Shown in pieces: positions 1-7,676 of a DNA stretch of 15,330 bases. Location of the stretch: the NCBI GenBank assembly GCA_030691665.1, contig JAUYDU010000276.1:1-15330 (forward strand), written 5' to 3'. This stretch comes from Chloroflexota bacterium (GTDB lineage Bacteria > Chloroflexota > Dehalococcoidia > SM23-28-2). The notes under the pieces were generated by a model. That model was not told the origin of the DNA. It saw nothing but the letters and a program-made list of their open reading frames with translations, and ran no database searches. Within the stretch, counting starts at the first letter, position 1; the number at the start of each line of letters is the position of its first letter. The position numbers and the translations under genes were made by a program.

Positions 1-534
1 TGCGGCTCGCCGCTGCGCCTTCAGCGGGCCATCGAGATGGGGCACGTGTTCAAGCTGGGCACCGTCTACAGCGACAAGCTGGGCGCCACCTTCCTCGACC
101 GCGATGGCGTGGCCAAGCCGGTGGTGATGGGCACCTACGGCATCGGCACCGGCCGCCTGCTGTCCGCCGTCGTGGAGGCCAACCACGACGAGCAGGGCAT
201 CACCTGGCCACCAGCGCTGGCCCCGTACCAGACGCACCTGGTGGCTCTGGGGATGGACCGGCCGGAGGTGGTCGGAGCCTGCCAGCGCCTGTACCAAGAG
301 CTCCAGTCCGCCTCTGGCGGAGGCATCTCCGTCCTCTACGACGACCGCGACGAATCGCCCGGCGTCAAGTTCAACGACGCCGACCTGCTGGGCATGCCCC
401 TGCGCCTCACCGTTAGCCCCCGCACCCTAGAGAAGGCGAGCGTAGAGGTGAAGCGCCGCCGGCAGCGGGAGAGCACGCTGATACCCCTGGACGAAGCGGC
501 GGCACAGATAGCGGAGCGCCTTCGTCAGTGTTGA
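1..534 (+). CDS. proS: Prolyl-tRNA synthetase, C-terminal part (5' end outside window)
   Basis: ProS charges tRNA-Pro with proline in the cytoplasm. The frame is open from base 1, and 177 residues are visible. They begin with the CGSPL segment and the GHVFKLGT and YGIGTGRLL blocks that close the class II catalytic core (motif 3 region), followed by the anticodon-binding domain from about visible residue 62 (PPALAPYQ...). The DDRDESPGVKFNDADLLGMP signature of bacterial ProS is present. One oddity is a small insertion before that signature: where the family usually has a short 'LxxxGI.VLxDDR' stretch, this protein reads LQ-SASGG-GISVLYDDR. The extra SASGG (visible residues 103-107) is encoded exactly by a 15-bp palindrome. 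The stop codon TGA lies inside a TTGACA -35-like hexamer for the next genes. The identification is very secure. Confidence 0.97.
   Translation, partial: CGSPLRLQRAIEMGHVFKLGTVYSDKLGATFLDRDGVAKPVVMGTYGIGTGRLLSAVVEANHDEQGITWPPALAPYQTHLVALGMDRPEVVGACQRLYQELQSASGGGISVLYDDRDESPGVKFNDADLLGMPLRLTVSPRTLEKASVEVKRRRQRESTLIPLDEAAAQIAERLRQC
307..321. repeat. 15-bp palindromic mini-element, copy 1, inside proS
   Basis: The sequence TCCGCCTCTGGCGGA has 6-bp arms around a 3-base centre. It is in frame, read as TCC GCC TCT GGC GGA (SASGG), and sits where ProS proteins usually have a shorter loop. It is the exact reverse complement of the copy at 8788-8802. Confidence 0.65.
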
Positions 535-560
535 CAGGGCACCCTCCCCGCAACTAAACT
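531..560 (+). promoter_or_regulatory. Sigma-70-type promoter candidate for the three-gene cassette
   Basis: TTGACA (531-536) and TAAACT (555-560) are separated by 18 bp. The -35 hexamer matches consensus fully and contains the proS stop codon. The predicted start near 567 would give a leader of about 50 nt before the TTG start at 620. A weak bulged hairpin (564-580) lies at the start of that leader. Identification is by eye only. Confidence 0.55.
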
Positions 561-619
561 GGCAGCACCCGTTGGGGGCTACGCTGAGGTGGTGTGCTTT
601 CAGGCGTAGGAGGTGAGCC

Positions 620-1246
620 TTGCGGCCAAATCTGGCGAGGTTTCATGCCACATCTCTTGACTTCTGCTGCGACCTCGAGCTAGAGCCAGCTGAATTCGAG
701 GGCCTGACATCCGCGTTTCCGGACGACAAGAACTACAGGGAACTCCCGTGGATCTTCGCCAATTCGTACACCGTGGGTAGGGCCCGGTACTTTGCGTCCG
801 CTGTGGTGATGCCCGCCAAGGGCAAGGCAACGGCTCTCCACGTCCACTTCGAGTTCTCGAGGCGTCGACTGTCGCCCCCCGATCCTGAACTAAGGCCATT
901 ATCGGACTTTCTGAGCCTTGTCTCGGAGCAGGAGAGCGAGAGAAAGTTTGATTGCACGGTCGCTCTGGAGTATCCTGACAAGGGATGGGGCTCGCTGGTA
1001 TTGCTCCCGATGCGGCTTCTCGAGTACAGCGGTCTTCCATTCGATGAGTTTCGCGGCTTTAGAGCGGTCAAGATAGAGGAGGGGAAAACGGCCTATTCGA
1101 TCATCATTGACCGCCCCGAGAATAAAGCTATCTCGCACGCCGTCCAGTTCTCGCACTCCAGCCGCATCGAGGCGAGCTTGGCTGACACGATTCTAGCGCA
1201 GGCAGTGCGTATCTCGTCGCTCTTCATCCGACCCGAGGAGGGATAG
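620..1246 (+). CDS. Conserved-looking protein of unknown function, first gene of cassette
   Basis: This 208-residue protein matches no family I recognise. The TTG start is chosen because a near-perfect Shine-Dalgarno, AGGAGGTGA (608-616), precedes it closely and no in-frame ATG is available nearby. The protein looks soluble: no signal peptide or membrane segment, alternating beta-like segments (for example ALHVHFEFS, FDCTVALEY, TAYSIIIDRP) and a C-terminal helix (ASLADTILAQAVRISSLF). It ends 6 bp before the next gene, whose Shine-Dalgarno lies in its last codons, so the two are probably cotranscribed. Base composition looks less GC-rich, with more A/T-ending codons than proS or the downstream lipid genes, which suggests acquisition by transfer. 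A role connected with the HicB/HicA-like pair downstream is inferred only from position. Confidence 0.8.
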   Translation: MRPNLARFHATSLDFCCDLELEPAEFEGLTSAFPDDKNYRELPWIFANSYTVGRARYFASAVVMPAKGKATALHVHFEFSRRRLSPPDPELRPLSDFLSLVSEQESERKFDCTVALEYPDKGWGSLVLLPMRLLEYSGLPFDEFRGFRAVKIEEGKTAYSIIIDRPENKAISHAVQFSHSSRIEASLADTILAQAVRISSLFIRPEEG

Positions 1247-1252
1247 ACGGTC

Positions 1253-1882
1253 ATGGTCCATCCCGCGAAGGGGGTTTTTTACCTGCAGGGCACGCCGATG
1301 CTTGTCGGAATGACGGGCCAGTTCGGGGTTGCCGCGGAGTTTTGCAGGCATCTCGGGGAGGGCGGCTGGGAGGCAGGTTCCATCACGCCCTGGAAAACCA
1401 TAGCACCCACCGAGGAAATGCGCGATCTGTCGGCCGAGACGCTGGACACCATCGTCTTGGAGAGGGGCTTTGCCGCGATGCACCGCCGGATGGAGTCCCT
1501 CGAGCGGACGATAGCCAGCGCCATCGAGCAGGTGGTTGCCCTTAGCGCGCGGCTACAAGCGCTGGAAGAGCGACTCGCCAGTCAAGGCGTGACGCGCCAA
1601 GCCATGCTGTGCGATCTTGGGGAGGATGGTTACAACCTCAGGTGCCCGATCTCCGTCGTGGTCGAGGAGTATGACGAGGAGACGGTTGCCCGCTTTCCCG
1701 AAGTGGAGGCCTTTGCCTCTGCCGCCACCGAGGGGGAGGCGTTGGCGCTCCTCAAGCAAGACATCGTCGAGCTGTATGAGGAACTCCTGGCGGCTGATGA
1801 AGACGAACTGGGAAAGCTTCCGCGCCAGTGGCGGAGAGCTCTGAGCCAACTGATCCAGAAGGATGGGCCTTCTCAACGTTGA
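1253..1882 (+). CDS. Coiled-coil plus HicB-like domain protein (possible antitoxin)
   Basis: The product has 209 residues. ATG at 1253 is preceded by AGGAGGG (1236-1242), a rather long 10-nt spacing. Residues 1-70 are unassigned. Residues about 72-112 form a heptad-rich, probably coiled-coil helix (MHRRMESLERT...LSARLQALEERL). Residues about 128-205 resemble the HicB-like antitoxin fold: a strand with ISVVVEEYDEE, then FPEVEAFASAATEGEALALLKQDIVELYEELL, which follows the HicB pattern of 'FPEL..F..G.T.EEAL..L...I..Y'. The tail ELGKLPRQWRRALSQLI is rich in helix formers. The next gene starts inside this one (20-nt overlap), so the two are translationally coupled. HicB-like proteins normally neutralise HicA, an mRNA-cleaving toxin. 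The long coiled-coil N-terminus is unusual for a HicB antitoxin. Domain assignment is from pattern memory, not a search. Confidence 0.7.
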   Translation: MVHPAKGVFYLQGTPMLVGMTGQFGVAAEFCRHLGEGGWEAGSITPWKTIAPTEEMRDLSAETLDTIVLERGFAAMHRRMESLERTIASAIEQVVALSARLQALEERLASQGVTRQAMLCDLGEDGYNLRCPISVVVEEYDEETVARFPEVEAFASAATEGEALALLKQDIVELYEELLAADEDELGKLPRQWRRALSQLIQKDGPSQR

Positions 1883-2159
1883 CTATGGAAGGGTAACGCG
1901 TGCCCTCGAGGGGAAAGTCAGGCTCGACTTTCGCTCCGGTAGAGAGAGGGTCGCGTGGTACGTGCTTGACGGCAAAAGGCGGTTTAGGGTACGCGCTCCA
2001 AAGATACACCCAGGCGACCTACACCCCGGTACTGCCGCTGGCATAAGGAACGACCTAAAGCTCACAACCACGCAGTTCAGACAGCTTGTGGCCTGCCCGA
2101 TCAGCGGCGCCGACTACGAACAACTCATCCGTCAGAAGATCGCCGAAGATCTTCTCTAG
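1863..2159 (+). CDS. HicA-like small protein (possible toxin), last gene of cassette
   Basis: The product has 98 residues. It resembles a HicA/YcfA-like family often found next to HicB-like proteins, in which a DGK..R.R.KI.HG-like segment is followed by 'L..TxxQF..LV.CPIS...Y..L'. Here these read VLDGKRRFRVRAPKIHPGD and LKLTTTQFRQLVACPISGADYEQLI. The His in KIHPGD (residue 49) is the best candidate for the functional HicA histidine. Canonical HicA proteins are dsRBD-fold ribonucleases that act on mRNA in the cytoplasm; whether this variant is active cannot be told from sequence. The ATG at 1863 overlaps the upstream gene by 20 nt, fitting antitoxin-first translational coupling. The order is reversed compared with most hicAB loci. 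No clear terminator follows; the nusA promoter begins 33 bp after the stop. Confidence 0.7.
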   Translation: MGLLNVDYGRVTRALEGKVRLDFRSGRERVAWYVLDGKRRFRVRAPKIHPGDLHPGTAAGIRNDLKLTTTQFRQLVACPISGADYEQLIRQKIAEDLL

Positions 2160-2192
2160 CGTCTCTCCCCGACCTCTCGCATGCGGTCGGCC

Positions 2193-2221
2193 TTGCATCG
2201 CTCCCACAAAAGTGCTATAGT
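2193..2221 (+). promoter_or_regulatory. Sigma-70-type promoter candidate for the nusA operon
   Basis: TTGCAT (2193-2198) and TATAGT (2216-2221) are separated by the optimal 17 bp. The predicted start is near 2228, 85 nt before the nusA ATG. Because this promoter lies downstream of 2181, an ATG in the nusA frame at 2181 cannot serve this transcript. Confidence 0.65.
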
Positions 2222-2230
2222 CCAGGTGTC

Positions 2231-2257
2231 GGAGTGGGTTTCGCCCCCCACTTTTTT
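2231..2257 (+). terminator. Terminator-like attenuator hairpin in the nusA leader
   Basis: AGTGGG (2233-2238) can pair with CCCACT (2247-2252) around an 8-nt loop. Two further G-U pairs are possible at the base. A run of six T (2252-2257) follows. The structure begins only a few bases after the predicted start site, so it would act as a leader attenuator rather than as the end of the upstream cassette. It is short for a strong terminator. Confidence 0.5.
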
Positions 2258-2312
2258 GTTGGCTGAAGGATCGCTTCGGGGGCGCTACCCAGACTCATCG
2301 GGACAGGGAGCG

Positions 2313-3793
<1,481 letters not shown>

Positions 3794-3797
<4 letters not shown>

Positions 3798-4111
3798 GTA
3801 CGGCGGCCAGGGTTGCCAAGAATCCCAAGCCACGCCACATCCCCCAGCGCACGTGCGTGGCCTGCCGCCGCACCATGGCCAAGCGGGAGCTGGTGCGTGT
3901 GGTGCGCACTCCCTCAGGAGCGGTGGAGGTAGACACTACCGGCAAGAAGTCCGGCCGTGGGGCCTATCTGTGCCGAGCCCAGGAGTGCTGGCGATTGGCT
4001 TTGAAGAAGGAGCGGCTGGACCACGCCCTGAAGGCTAAGCTGACGGCGGAGGAAAAGGAAGCACTCCTCGAATACGTTCGCTCCTCCCCGATAGCGGGCG
4101 AAGACAAGTAG
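3794..4111 (+). CDS. rnpM: YlxR/RnpM family protein (DUF448)
   Basis: The 105-residue basic protein has the DUF448 signatures: RTCVACRRTMAKRELVRVVR (residues 18-37), then GRGAYLC (about 54-60). The YlxR fold binds RNA; in Bacillus subtilis it has been reported to modulate RNase P, hence the name RnpM. The gene lies between nusA and infB as in most Firmicutes and Chloroflexota. Its ATG shares ATGA with the nusA stop. The stop is 16 bp before infB. The N-terminal tail (TAARVAKNPKPRH) is slightly extended and basic. The family is certain; the molecular role here is carried over from other bacteria. Confidence 0.93.
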
Positions 4112-4127
4112 CGCTCAGGAAGAAACG

Positions 4128-5936
4128 ATGGCTACCAAGGCAAAGACAAGCGAGGGCGCGGATGTGGCGGCCCCGAAAGCAAAGACCAAAGGCCAGCCGC
4201 TGCTGACCCTCCCCCCGACTCTCACCGTGCGCCAGTTGGCTGAGCTGATCGGCGCCTCCCCCGTGGGGGTCATCAAGGAGCTCATAAAGAACGGCGTGAT
4301 GGCCACCATCAATCAGACTATCGGCTACGAAACCGCCGCCGTGGTCGCCCACGATATGGGCTTCCAGACCGAAGCGGAGACGCCGGCGACGGAGGCGGCG
4401 GAAAGACCGTCCATCGAAGAAGAGGACCCGAGCCTCCTTCGGCCTCGCCCGGCCGTCGTTACCATCATGGGCCACGTCGATCACGGCAAGACCAGCCTCC
4501 TGGACGCCATCCGCCAGACGAACGTCACCGCCTCGGAGGTAGGCGGCATCACCCAGCACATTGGCGCCTATCAAGTAGAGGTACACGGCCAAGGCATCAC
4601 CTTCATCGACACCCCCGGCCACGAGGCCTTCACCGCCATGCGAGCGCGGGGTGCCCAGGCGACCGACATCGCCGTGCTGGTGGTCGCCGCCGACGACGGC
4701 GTCATGCCCCAGACAGTCGAGGCTGTCGACCACGCCAAGGCAGCCGGGGTGCCTATCGTCGTCGCCATCAACAAGATAGACCTGCCCGACGCCAACCCCG
4801 ATAGGGTCAAGCAGCAGCTCTCGGAGCACAGCCTGATCATCGAGGAGTGGGGCGGCGACGTCATCTGCGTGCCCGTCTCAGCCAAGACTCAGGAGGGCCT
4901 TTCAGACCTGCTAGAGAACATCCTCCTCCTGGCCGAGGTGCAAGAGCTAAAGGCCAACCCCGATCGACCAGCCGCCGGCACCGTCATCGAGGCCGAGATG
5001 GATAGCGCCCGGGGTCCCATGGCTACGGTGCTGGTGCAGACCGGCACCGTGCACGTAGGCGACGTGATAGTGGCGGACGAAACCTGGGGCAAGGTCAAAG
5101 CCATGTTCAACGAGTGGGGCCAACGCCTAAAGGCCGCCGGTCCCTCGACGCCGGTCAAGGTGATGGGCATGGCTACCGTGCCCCGCGCCGGCGACGTCTT
5201 CTCCATAGCCAAGGACGAGCGCCTGGCCCGCACCGCGGTTGAGGAGCGCCAGCGGGAGAGCGAGGCAGCCGCCTTTCGTTCGCCTCGCGCCATGACGCTG
5301 GAGACCATCTACGGCGAGATCGCCGCTGGCAAGGTCAAGGAGCTGAACATCGTCCTCAGAACCGATGTCCAGGGCACCCTCGATGCCGTTCGCACCGCCC
5401 TGGAACGCCTGAGCATCGAGCAGGTCAAGGTGAACATCATCCACGCCGCTACCGGCATCATCACCGAGTCGGACGTCATGCTGGCCCTCGCCTCCAAGGG
5501 CATCGTCATCGGCTTCAACTCCCGCCCCGACGCCGGCGCTCGCCGCCTGGCCGAAACCGAGGGCGTGGACATCCGTTACTACGAAGTCATCTACAACCTC
5601 ATCGAGGACATCGACAAGGCTCTCCAGGGCATGCTGGAGCCGGTCTACGTGGAGGTGGCCGAGGGCCACGCCGAGGTGCGCCAGGTGTTTCGGGTGCGGG
5701 GCGGTCGAGTGGCCGGCTGCTACGTGCGCGATGGCGTCGTCACCAGGGGCGCCTCCGCTCGCGTCCTTCGCGACAGCCAGGTCATCCACACTTCCCGAGT
5801 GACCAGCCTGCGTCGCTTCCAAGAAGACGTGCGAGAGGTTCAGGCTGACTACGAGTGTGGCATTGGCCTCGAGGGCTTCCAGGACCTTCAGGAAGGCGAT
5901 GTCATCGAGCTATTCGGCCGCGAGCGCAAGAGCTAG
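4128..5936 (+). CDS. infB: Translation initiation factor IF-2
   Basis: IF-2 is the GTPase that places fMet-tRNA on the 30S subunit and promotes 50S joining. The 602-residue product carries an IF2_N domain (about 31-80, TVRQLAELIGASPVGVIKEL) and a complete G domain: G1 GHVDHGKT (115-122), G2 region GGITQHIGA (139-147), G3 DTPGH (161-165), G4 NKID (215-218) and G5 SAK (251-253). Domain II, domain III and the C-terminal fMet-tRNA-binding domain follow, ending YECGIGLEGFQDLQEGDVIE. It is a short form: the long charged linker of enterobacterial IF-2 is missing and the N-terminus before IF2_N is only about 30 residues. AGGAAG (4117-4122) with 5-nt spacing supports the ATG. Confidence 0.98.
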   Translation: MATKAKTSEGADVAAPKAKTKGQPLLTLPPTLTVRQLAELIGASPVGVIKELIKNGVMATINQTIGYETAAVVAHDMGFQTEAETPATEAAERPSIEEEDPSLLRPRPAVVTIMGHVDHGKTSLLDAIRQTNVTASEVGGITQHIGAYQVEVHGQGITFIDTPGHEAFTAMRARGAQATDIAVLVVAADDGVMPQTVEAVDHAKAAGVPIVVAINKIDLPDANPDRVKQQLSEHSLIIEEWGGDVICVPVSAKTQEGLSDLLENILLLAEVQELKANPDRPAAGTVIEAEMDSARGPMATVLVQTGTVHVGDVIVADETWGKVKAMFNEWGQRLKAAGPSTPVKVMGMATVPRAGDVFSIAKDERLARTAVEERQRESEAAAFRSPRAMTLETIYGEIAAGKVKELNIVLRTDVQGTLDAVRTALERLSIEQVKVNIIHAATGIITESDVMLALASKGIVIGFNSRPDAGARRLAETEGVDIRYYEVIYNLIEDIDKALQGMLEPVYVEVAEGHAEVRQVFRVRGGRVAGCYVRDGVVTRGASARVLRDSQVIHTSRVTSLRRFQEDVREVQADYECGIGLEGFQDLQEGDVIELFGRERKS

Positions 5937-5991
5937 TCCCTCCCGGCCCCTTCTGGAAAGCCCCGACTTGCCGGAGCAGGGGGTGATATCC

Positions 5992-6348
5992 ATGAGCCGA
6001 CGCCTGGAACGACTGAGCGGCTTGTTCAGGCAGGAGCTGAGCGACCTGCTCCTGCGCCAGGTGAAGGACCCCCGCTTAGCAGAATTCGTCGCCATCACCC
6101 GGGTGGAGATTACCCCCGACCTGCGCCACGCTCAGGTCTATGTGAGCGTTATGGGCAGCGAGAGGGAGAAGGCCTCCACTCTGGAGGGGCTAGCGGCGGC
6201 CGCGCACTATCTGCGGCGCGAGCTGAGCAATCGCCTCACCCTGCGGCGCATGCCAGAGCTGTCCTTCCGCCGCGATGACTCGCTGGAGCAAGGGGCTCAC
6301 GTTCTCGATCTCCTGAGCCAGATATCCACCGAGGCGGACAATCCCTAG
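5992..6348 (+). CDS. rbfA: 30S ribosome-binding factor RbfA
   Basis: RbfA is a KH-type maturation factor for the 5' end of 16S rRNA in the 30S subunit. The 118-residue product begins MSRRLERLSGLFRQELSDLL and contains VKDPRLAEFVAITRVEITPDLRHAQVYVSV and LRRELSNRLTLRRMPELSF, all standard for the family and of normal length. The ATG at 5992 has the upstream element AGGGGGTGA, an acceptable Shine-Dalgarno. The frame stays open upstream to 5857, but that part overlaps infB in another frame and carries no homology. A GTG at 5983 is a less likely start. The gene sits 55 bp after infB. Confidence 0.95.
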   Translation: MSRRLERLSGLFRQELSDLLLRQVKDPRLAEFVAITRVEITPDLRHAQVYVSVMGSEREKASTLEGLAAAAHYLRRELSNRLTLRRMPELSFRRDDSLEQGAHVLDLLSQISTEADNP

Positions 6349-6352
6349 GCCT

Positions 6353-6374
6353 GCCCTGAGCGAAGTCGAAGGGC
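6353..6374. repeat. Short palindromic intergenic repeat between rbfA and truB
   Basis: GCCCT (6353-6357) and AGGGC (6370-6374) flank GAGCGAAGTCGA. The motif CCCTGAGCGAAGTCGAAGGG is a type I recall as dispersed in intergenic DNA of many GC-rich bacteria. It fills almost the whole 27-bp gap, ends one base before the truB TTG start and includes the only purine-rich sequence available as a ribosome-binding site. Confidence 0.55.
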
Positions 6375-6375
6375 C

Positions 6376-7314
6376 TTGGACATCTCGGGCATCCTTAACG
6401 TCGATAAGCCCGTCGCTTGGACCTCCTTTCGGGTTGTATCGTTAGTACGGCGCCTGACAGGCATTCGCCGCGTCGGCCACGCTGGCACCCTGGACCCCTT
6501 TGCCACCGGCGTGCTCTTGATCTGTTTGAGCCAGGCCACCCGCCTCAGCGAGTACCTGATGAAGGCCACCAAGGTCTATCGGGCAGAGGTGTGCCTGGGC
6601 ATCGTCACCGACACCTTCGACGTCACCGGCACGCCCATGTCTGAAGCCGACCCCTCCGGCGTTGACCGGCAGCAGGTGGAGGAGGCGCTGGCCGCCTTCG
6701 TCGGCGAGATCGAGCAGGTGCCGCCCATGTTCAGCGCCCTCAAACACGGCGGCGAGCCCCTCTATCGCTACGCTCGCGCTCACCAGCAGGTGGAGCGAGC
6801 GGCGCGGCGGATAACCATCCATCGCCTTCAGCTTCTGTCCTACCAGTCACCGCTCGTCAGCATCGAGGTGGAATGCGGCAAAGGGACGTATATCCGCACC
6901 CTGGCCCATGACCTGGGGCAGCGACTGGGCTGCGGCGCCCATCTGGCCGCCCTCGCCCGCCTGCGGGTCGGTCCCTTCACGCTGGAGGAGGCTTGCAGCG
7001 TTCCAGAGTTGGAAGCCGCCTTGAGCGAGGGGCGATGGCCCGCCAGAGGCGGGCTCCATCCCCCCGATGCGGCCCTCGCTGACTGGCCAGCCGTGACCCT
7101 GGGCGAACAGGAGGAGAAGGCTGTGGGCTTCGGCCAGGCCCTGGCCGCCGATCGGCTGGAGGTTTCGCCGCCGCAGGAGGTGGCGGATGGCCAGCTCTGT
7201 CGCGCCTACTCCTCTGACGGGCGACTGCTAGCCATCCTCCGCCACGATGCTAGCGCCGGCATTTGGCAACCCAGGAAGGTGTTCGCGCCAGCAACAAGTG
7301 CGCAACAGGCATAA
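6376..7314 (+). CDS. truB: tRNA pseudouridine(55) synthase TruB
   Basis: TruB makes pseudouridine 55 in the T-loop of tRNAs. The 312-residue product starts MDISGILNVDKPVAWTSFRVV and has the catalytic motif GHAGTLDPFATGVL with Asp40. QVPPMFSALKHGGEPLYRYAR, GKGTYIRTLAHDLG and a C-terminal PUA-like region follow. TTG at 6376 is the only start that keeps the N-terminal motif: the rbfA stop TAG lies in the same frame 27 bp upstream and no ATG or GTG occurs between. The Shine-Dalgarno is poor and comes from the intergenic repeat. Residues 222-226 (PARGG) are encoded exactly by a 15-bp palindrome, at a place where the protein should vary in length (between the catalytic and PUA-like domains). ribF and rpsO, which often follow, are not here. 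Confidence 0.95.
   Translation: MDISGILNVDKPVAWTSFRVVSLVRRLTGIRRVGHAGTLDPFATGVLLICLSQATRLSEYLMKATKVYRAEVCLGIVTDTFDVTGTPMSEADPSGVDRQQVEEALAAFVGEIEQVPPMFSALKHGGEPLYRYARAHQQVERAARRITIHRLQLLSYQSPLVSIEVECGKGTYIRTLAHDLGQRLGCGAHLAALARLRVGPFTLEEACSVPELEAALSEGRWPARGGLHPPDAALADWPAVTLGEQEEKAVGFGQALAADRLEVSPPQEVADGQLCRAYSSDGRLLAILRHDASAGIWQPRKVFAPATSAQQA
7039..7053. repeat. 15-bp palindromic mini-element, copy 2, inside truB
   Basis: CCCGCCAGAGGCGGG has 6-bp arms around AGA, and the next bases outward (G7038, C7054) also pair. It is read in frame as CCC GCC AGA GGC GGG (PARGG), the same codon phase as the copies in proS and the oxidoreductase gene. Confidence 0.6.
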
Positions 7315-7341
7315 ACTTCTCACCTTTTCGTCCGATTCCTC

Positions 7342-7369
7342 TTGACATCCTCATAAAAATAGGTATGCT
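7342..7369 (+). promoter_or_regulatory. Near-consensus sigma-70-type promoter for the zinc-ribbon gene
   Basis: TTGACA (7342-7347) and TATGCT (7364-7369) are separated by 16 bp and sit in a locally AT-rich stretch that stands out from the GC-rich surroundings. Predicted start is near 7376, giving a leader of about 50 nt. Confidence 0.75.
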
Positions 7370-7388
7370 GGTCGAAAGGCATAGCTAT

Positions 7389-7408
7389 AGAGGCGCAGGA
7401 ACGCCTCT
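7389..7408 (+). promoter_or_regulatory. Leader hairpin just upstream of the Shine-Dalgarno
   Basis: AGAGGCG (7389-7395) pairs perfectly with CGCCTCT (7402-7408) around the 6-nt loop CAGGAA. The hairpin ends 3 nt before GGGAGGT (7412-7418). It could stabilise the 5' end of a short mRNA or tune initiation. Confidence 0.5.
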
Positions 7409-7425
7409 GAAGGGAGGTAGGAAAG

Positions 7426-7566
7426 ATGCAGGCTTACTGCCTCAAGTGCCGGAAGAAGCAGGAGATGCGCAACCCTCAACAGGTGACCTTGAAGAACGGC
7501 CGGCCGGCCACCCAGGGCACCTGTCCTGTTTGCGGCACCAAGATGTACCGCATAGGCAAGGCCTAG
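7426..7566 (+). CDS. DUF5679-type zinc-ribbon miniprotein, 46 residues
   Basis: The short product has two CxxC knuckles, C5-L-K-C8 and C33-P-V-C36, which would hold one zinc ion. Between them is the block MRNPQQVTLKNGRPATQGTC. This pattern (YCLKCR..REM.NP..VT.KNGRPA..G.CP.CGTKM.RIG) is what I recall for DUF5679 proteins of Chloroflexota, Actinobacteria and some phages. Their function is unknown. GGGAGGT (7412-7418) lies 7 nt before the ATG, and a near-consensus promoter and leader hairpin precede it, so expression is probably high and independent of truB. The gene is monocistronic: a convergent gene begins about 100 bp downstream. Zinc binding is inferred from the cysteines; a role on RNA or the ribosome would be a guess. 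Confidence 0.9.
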   Translation: MQAYCLKCRKKQEMRNPQQVTLKNGRPATQGTCPVCGTKMYRIGKA

Positions 7567-7612
7567 GACTACGCCTCAGCCTGCCAATCTGTAGAGAACC
7601 ACCCAAGAGCGA

Positions 7613-7646
7613 GAGAAGGGTGGTGCTGAGTAGCTCCACCCTTCTC
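7613..7646. terminator. Long stem-loop between convergent genes
   Basis: GAGAAGGGTGG (7613-7623) pairs perfectly with CCACCCTTCTC (7636-7646). Inside, after a T-T mismatch, GCT/AGC closes a GAGT loop. The stem is very stable and suits either strand, but neither strand has a clear T-run after it. It could be a 3'-end stabiliser or a bidirectional terminator for the zinc-ribbon gene and the opposing PHP gene. Confidence 0.45.
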
Positions 7647-7649
7647 ACA

Positions 7650-7676
7650 GAAAACGCTAGCTCCGCAGCTCTAGCG
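7650..7676 (-). terminator. Intrinsic terminator candidate for the minus-strand PHP gene
   Basis: On the minus strand CGCTAG (7676-7671) pairs with CTAGCG (7660-7655) around a 10-nt loop and is followed directly by TTTTCTG. The PHP stop codon lies within the hairpin's first arm. Confidence 0.5.

Noticed and set aside
2181..2312. Extended nusA start at the ATG at 2181, giving a 538-residue protein.
   Set aside because: The extra 44 residues run through a well-spaced promoter and a terminator-like hairpin and have no NusA homology. Homology starts at 2313.
4035..4829. Long minus-strand open frame of 264 codons opposite infB.
   Set aside because: It mirrors the high-GC codon pattern of infB on the other strand, with low-complexity Gly/Asp/Val/His composition and no recognisable domain.
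5857..5991. Upstream extension of rbfA to 5857.
   Set aside because: It overlaps the end of infB in another frame, adds no family similarity, and the ATG at 5992 gives the normal RbfA length.
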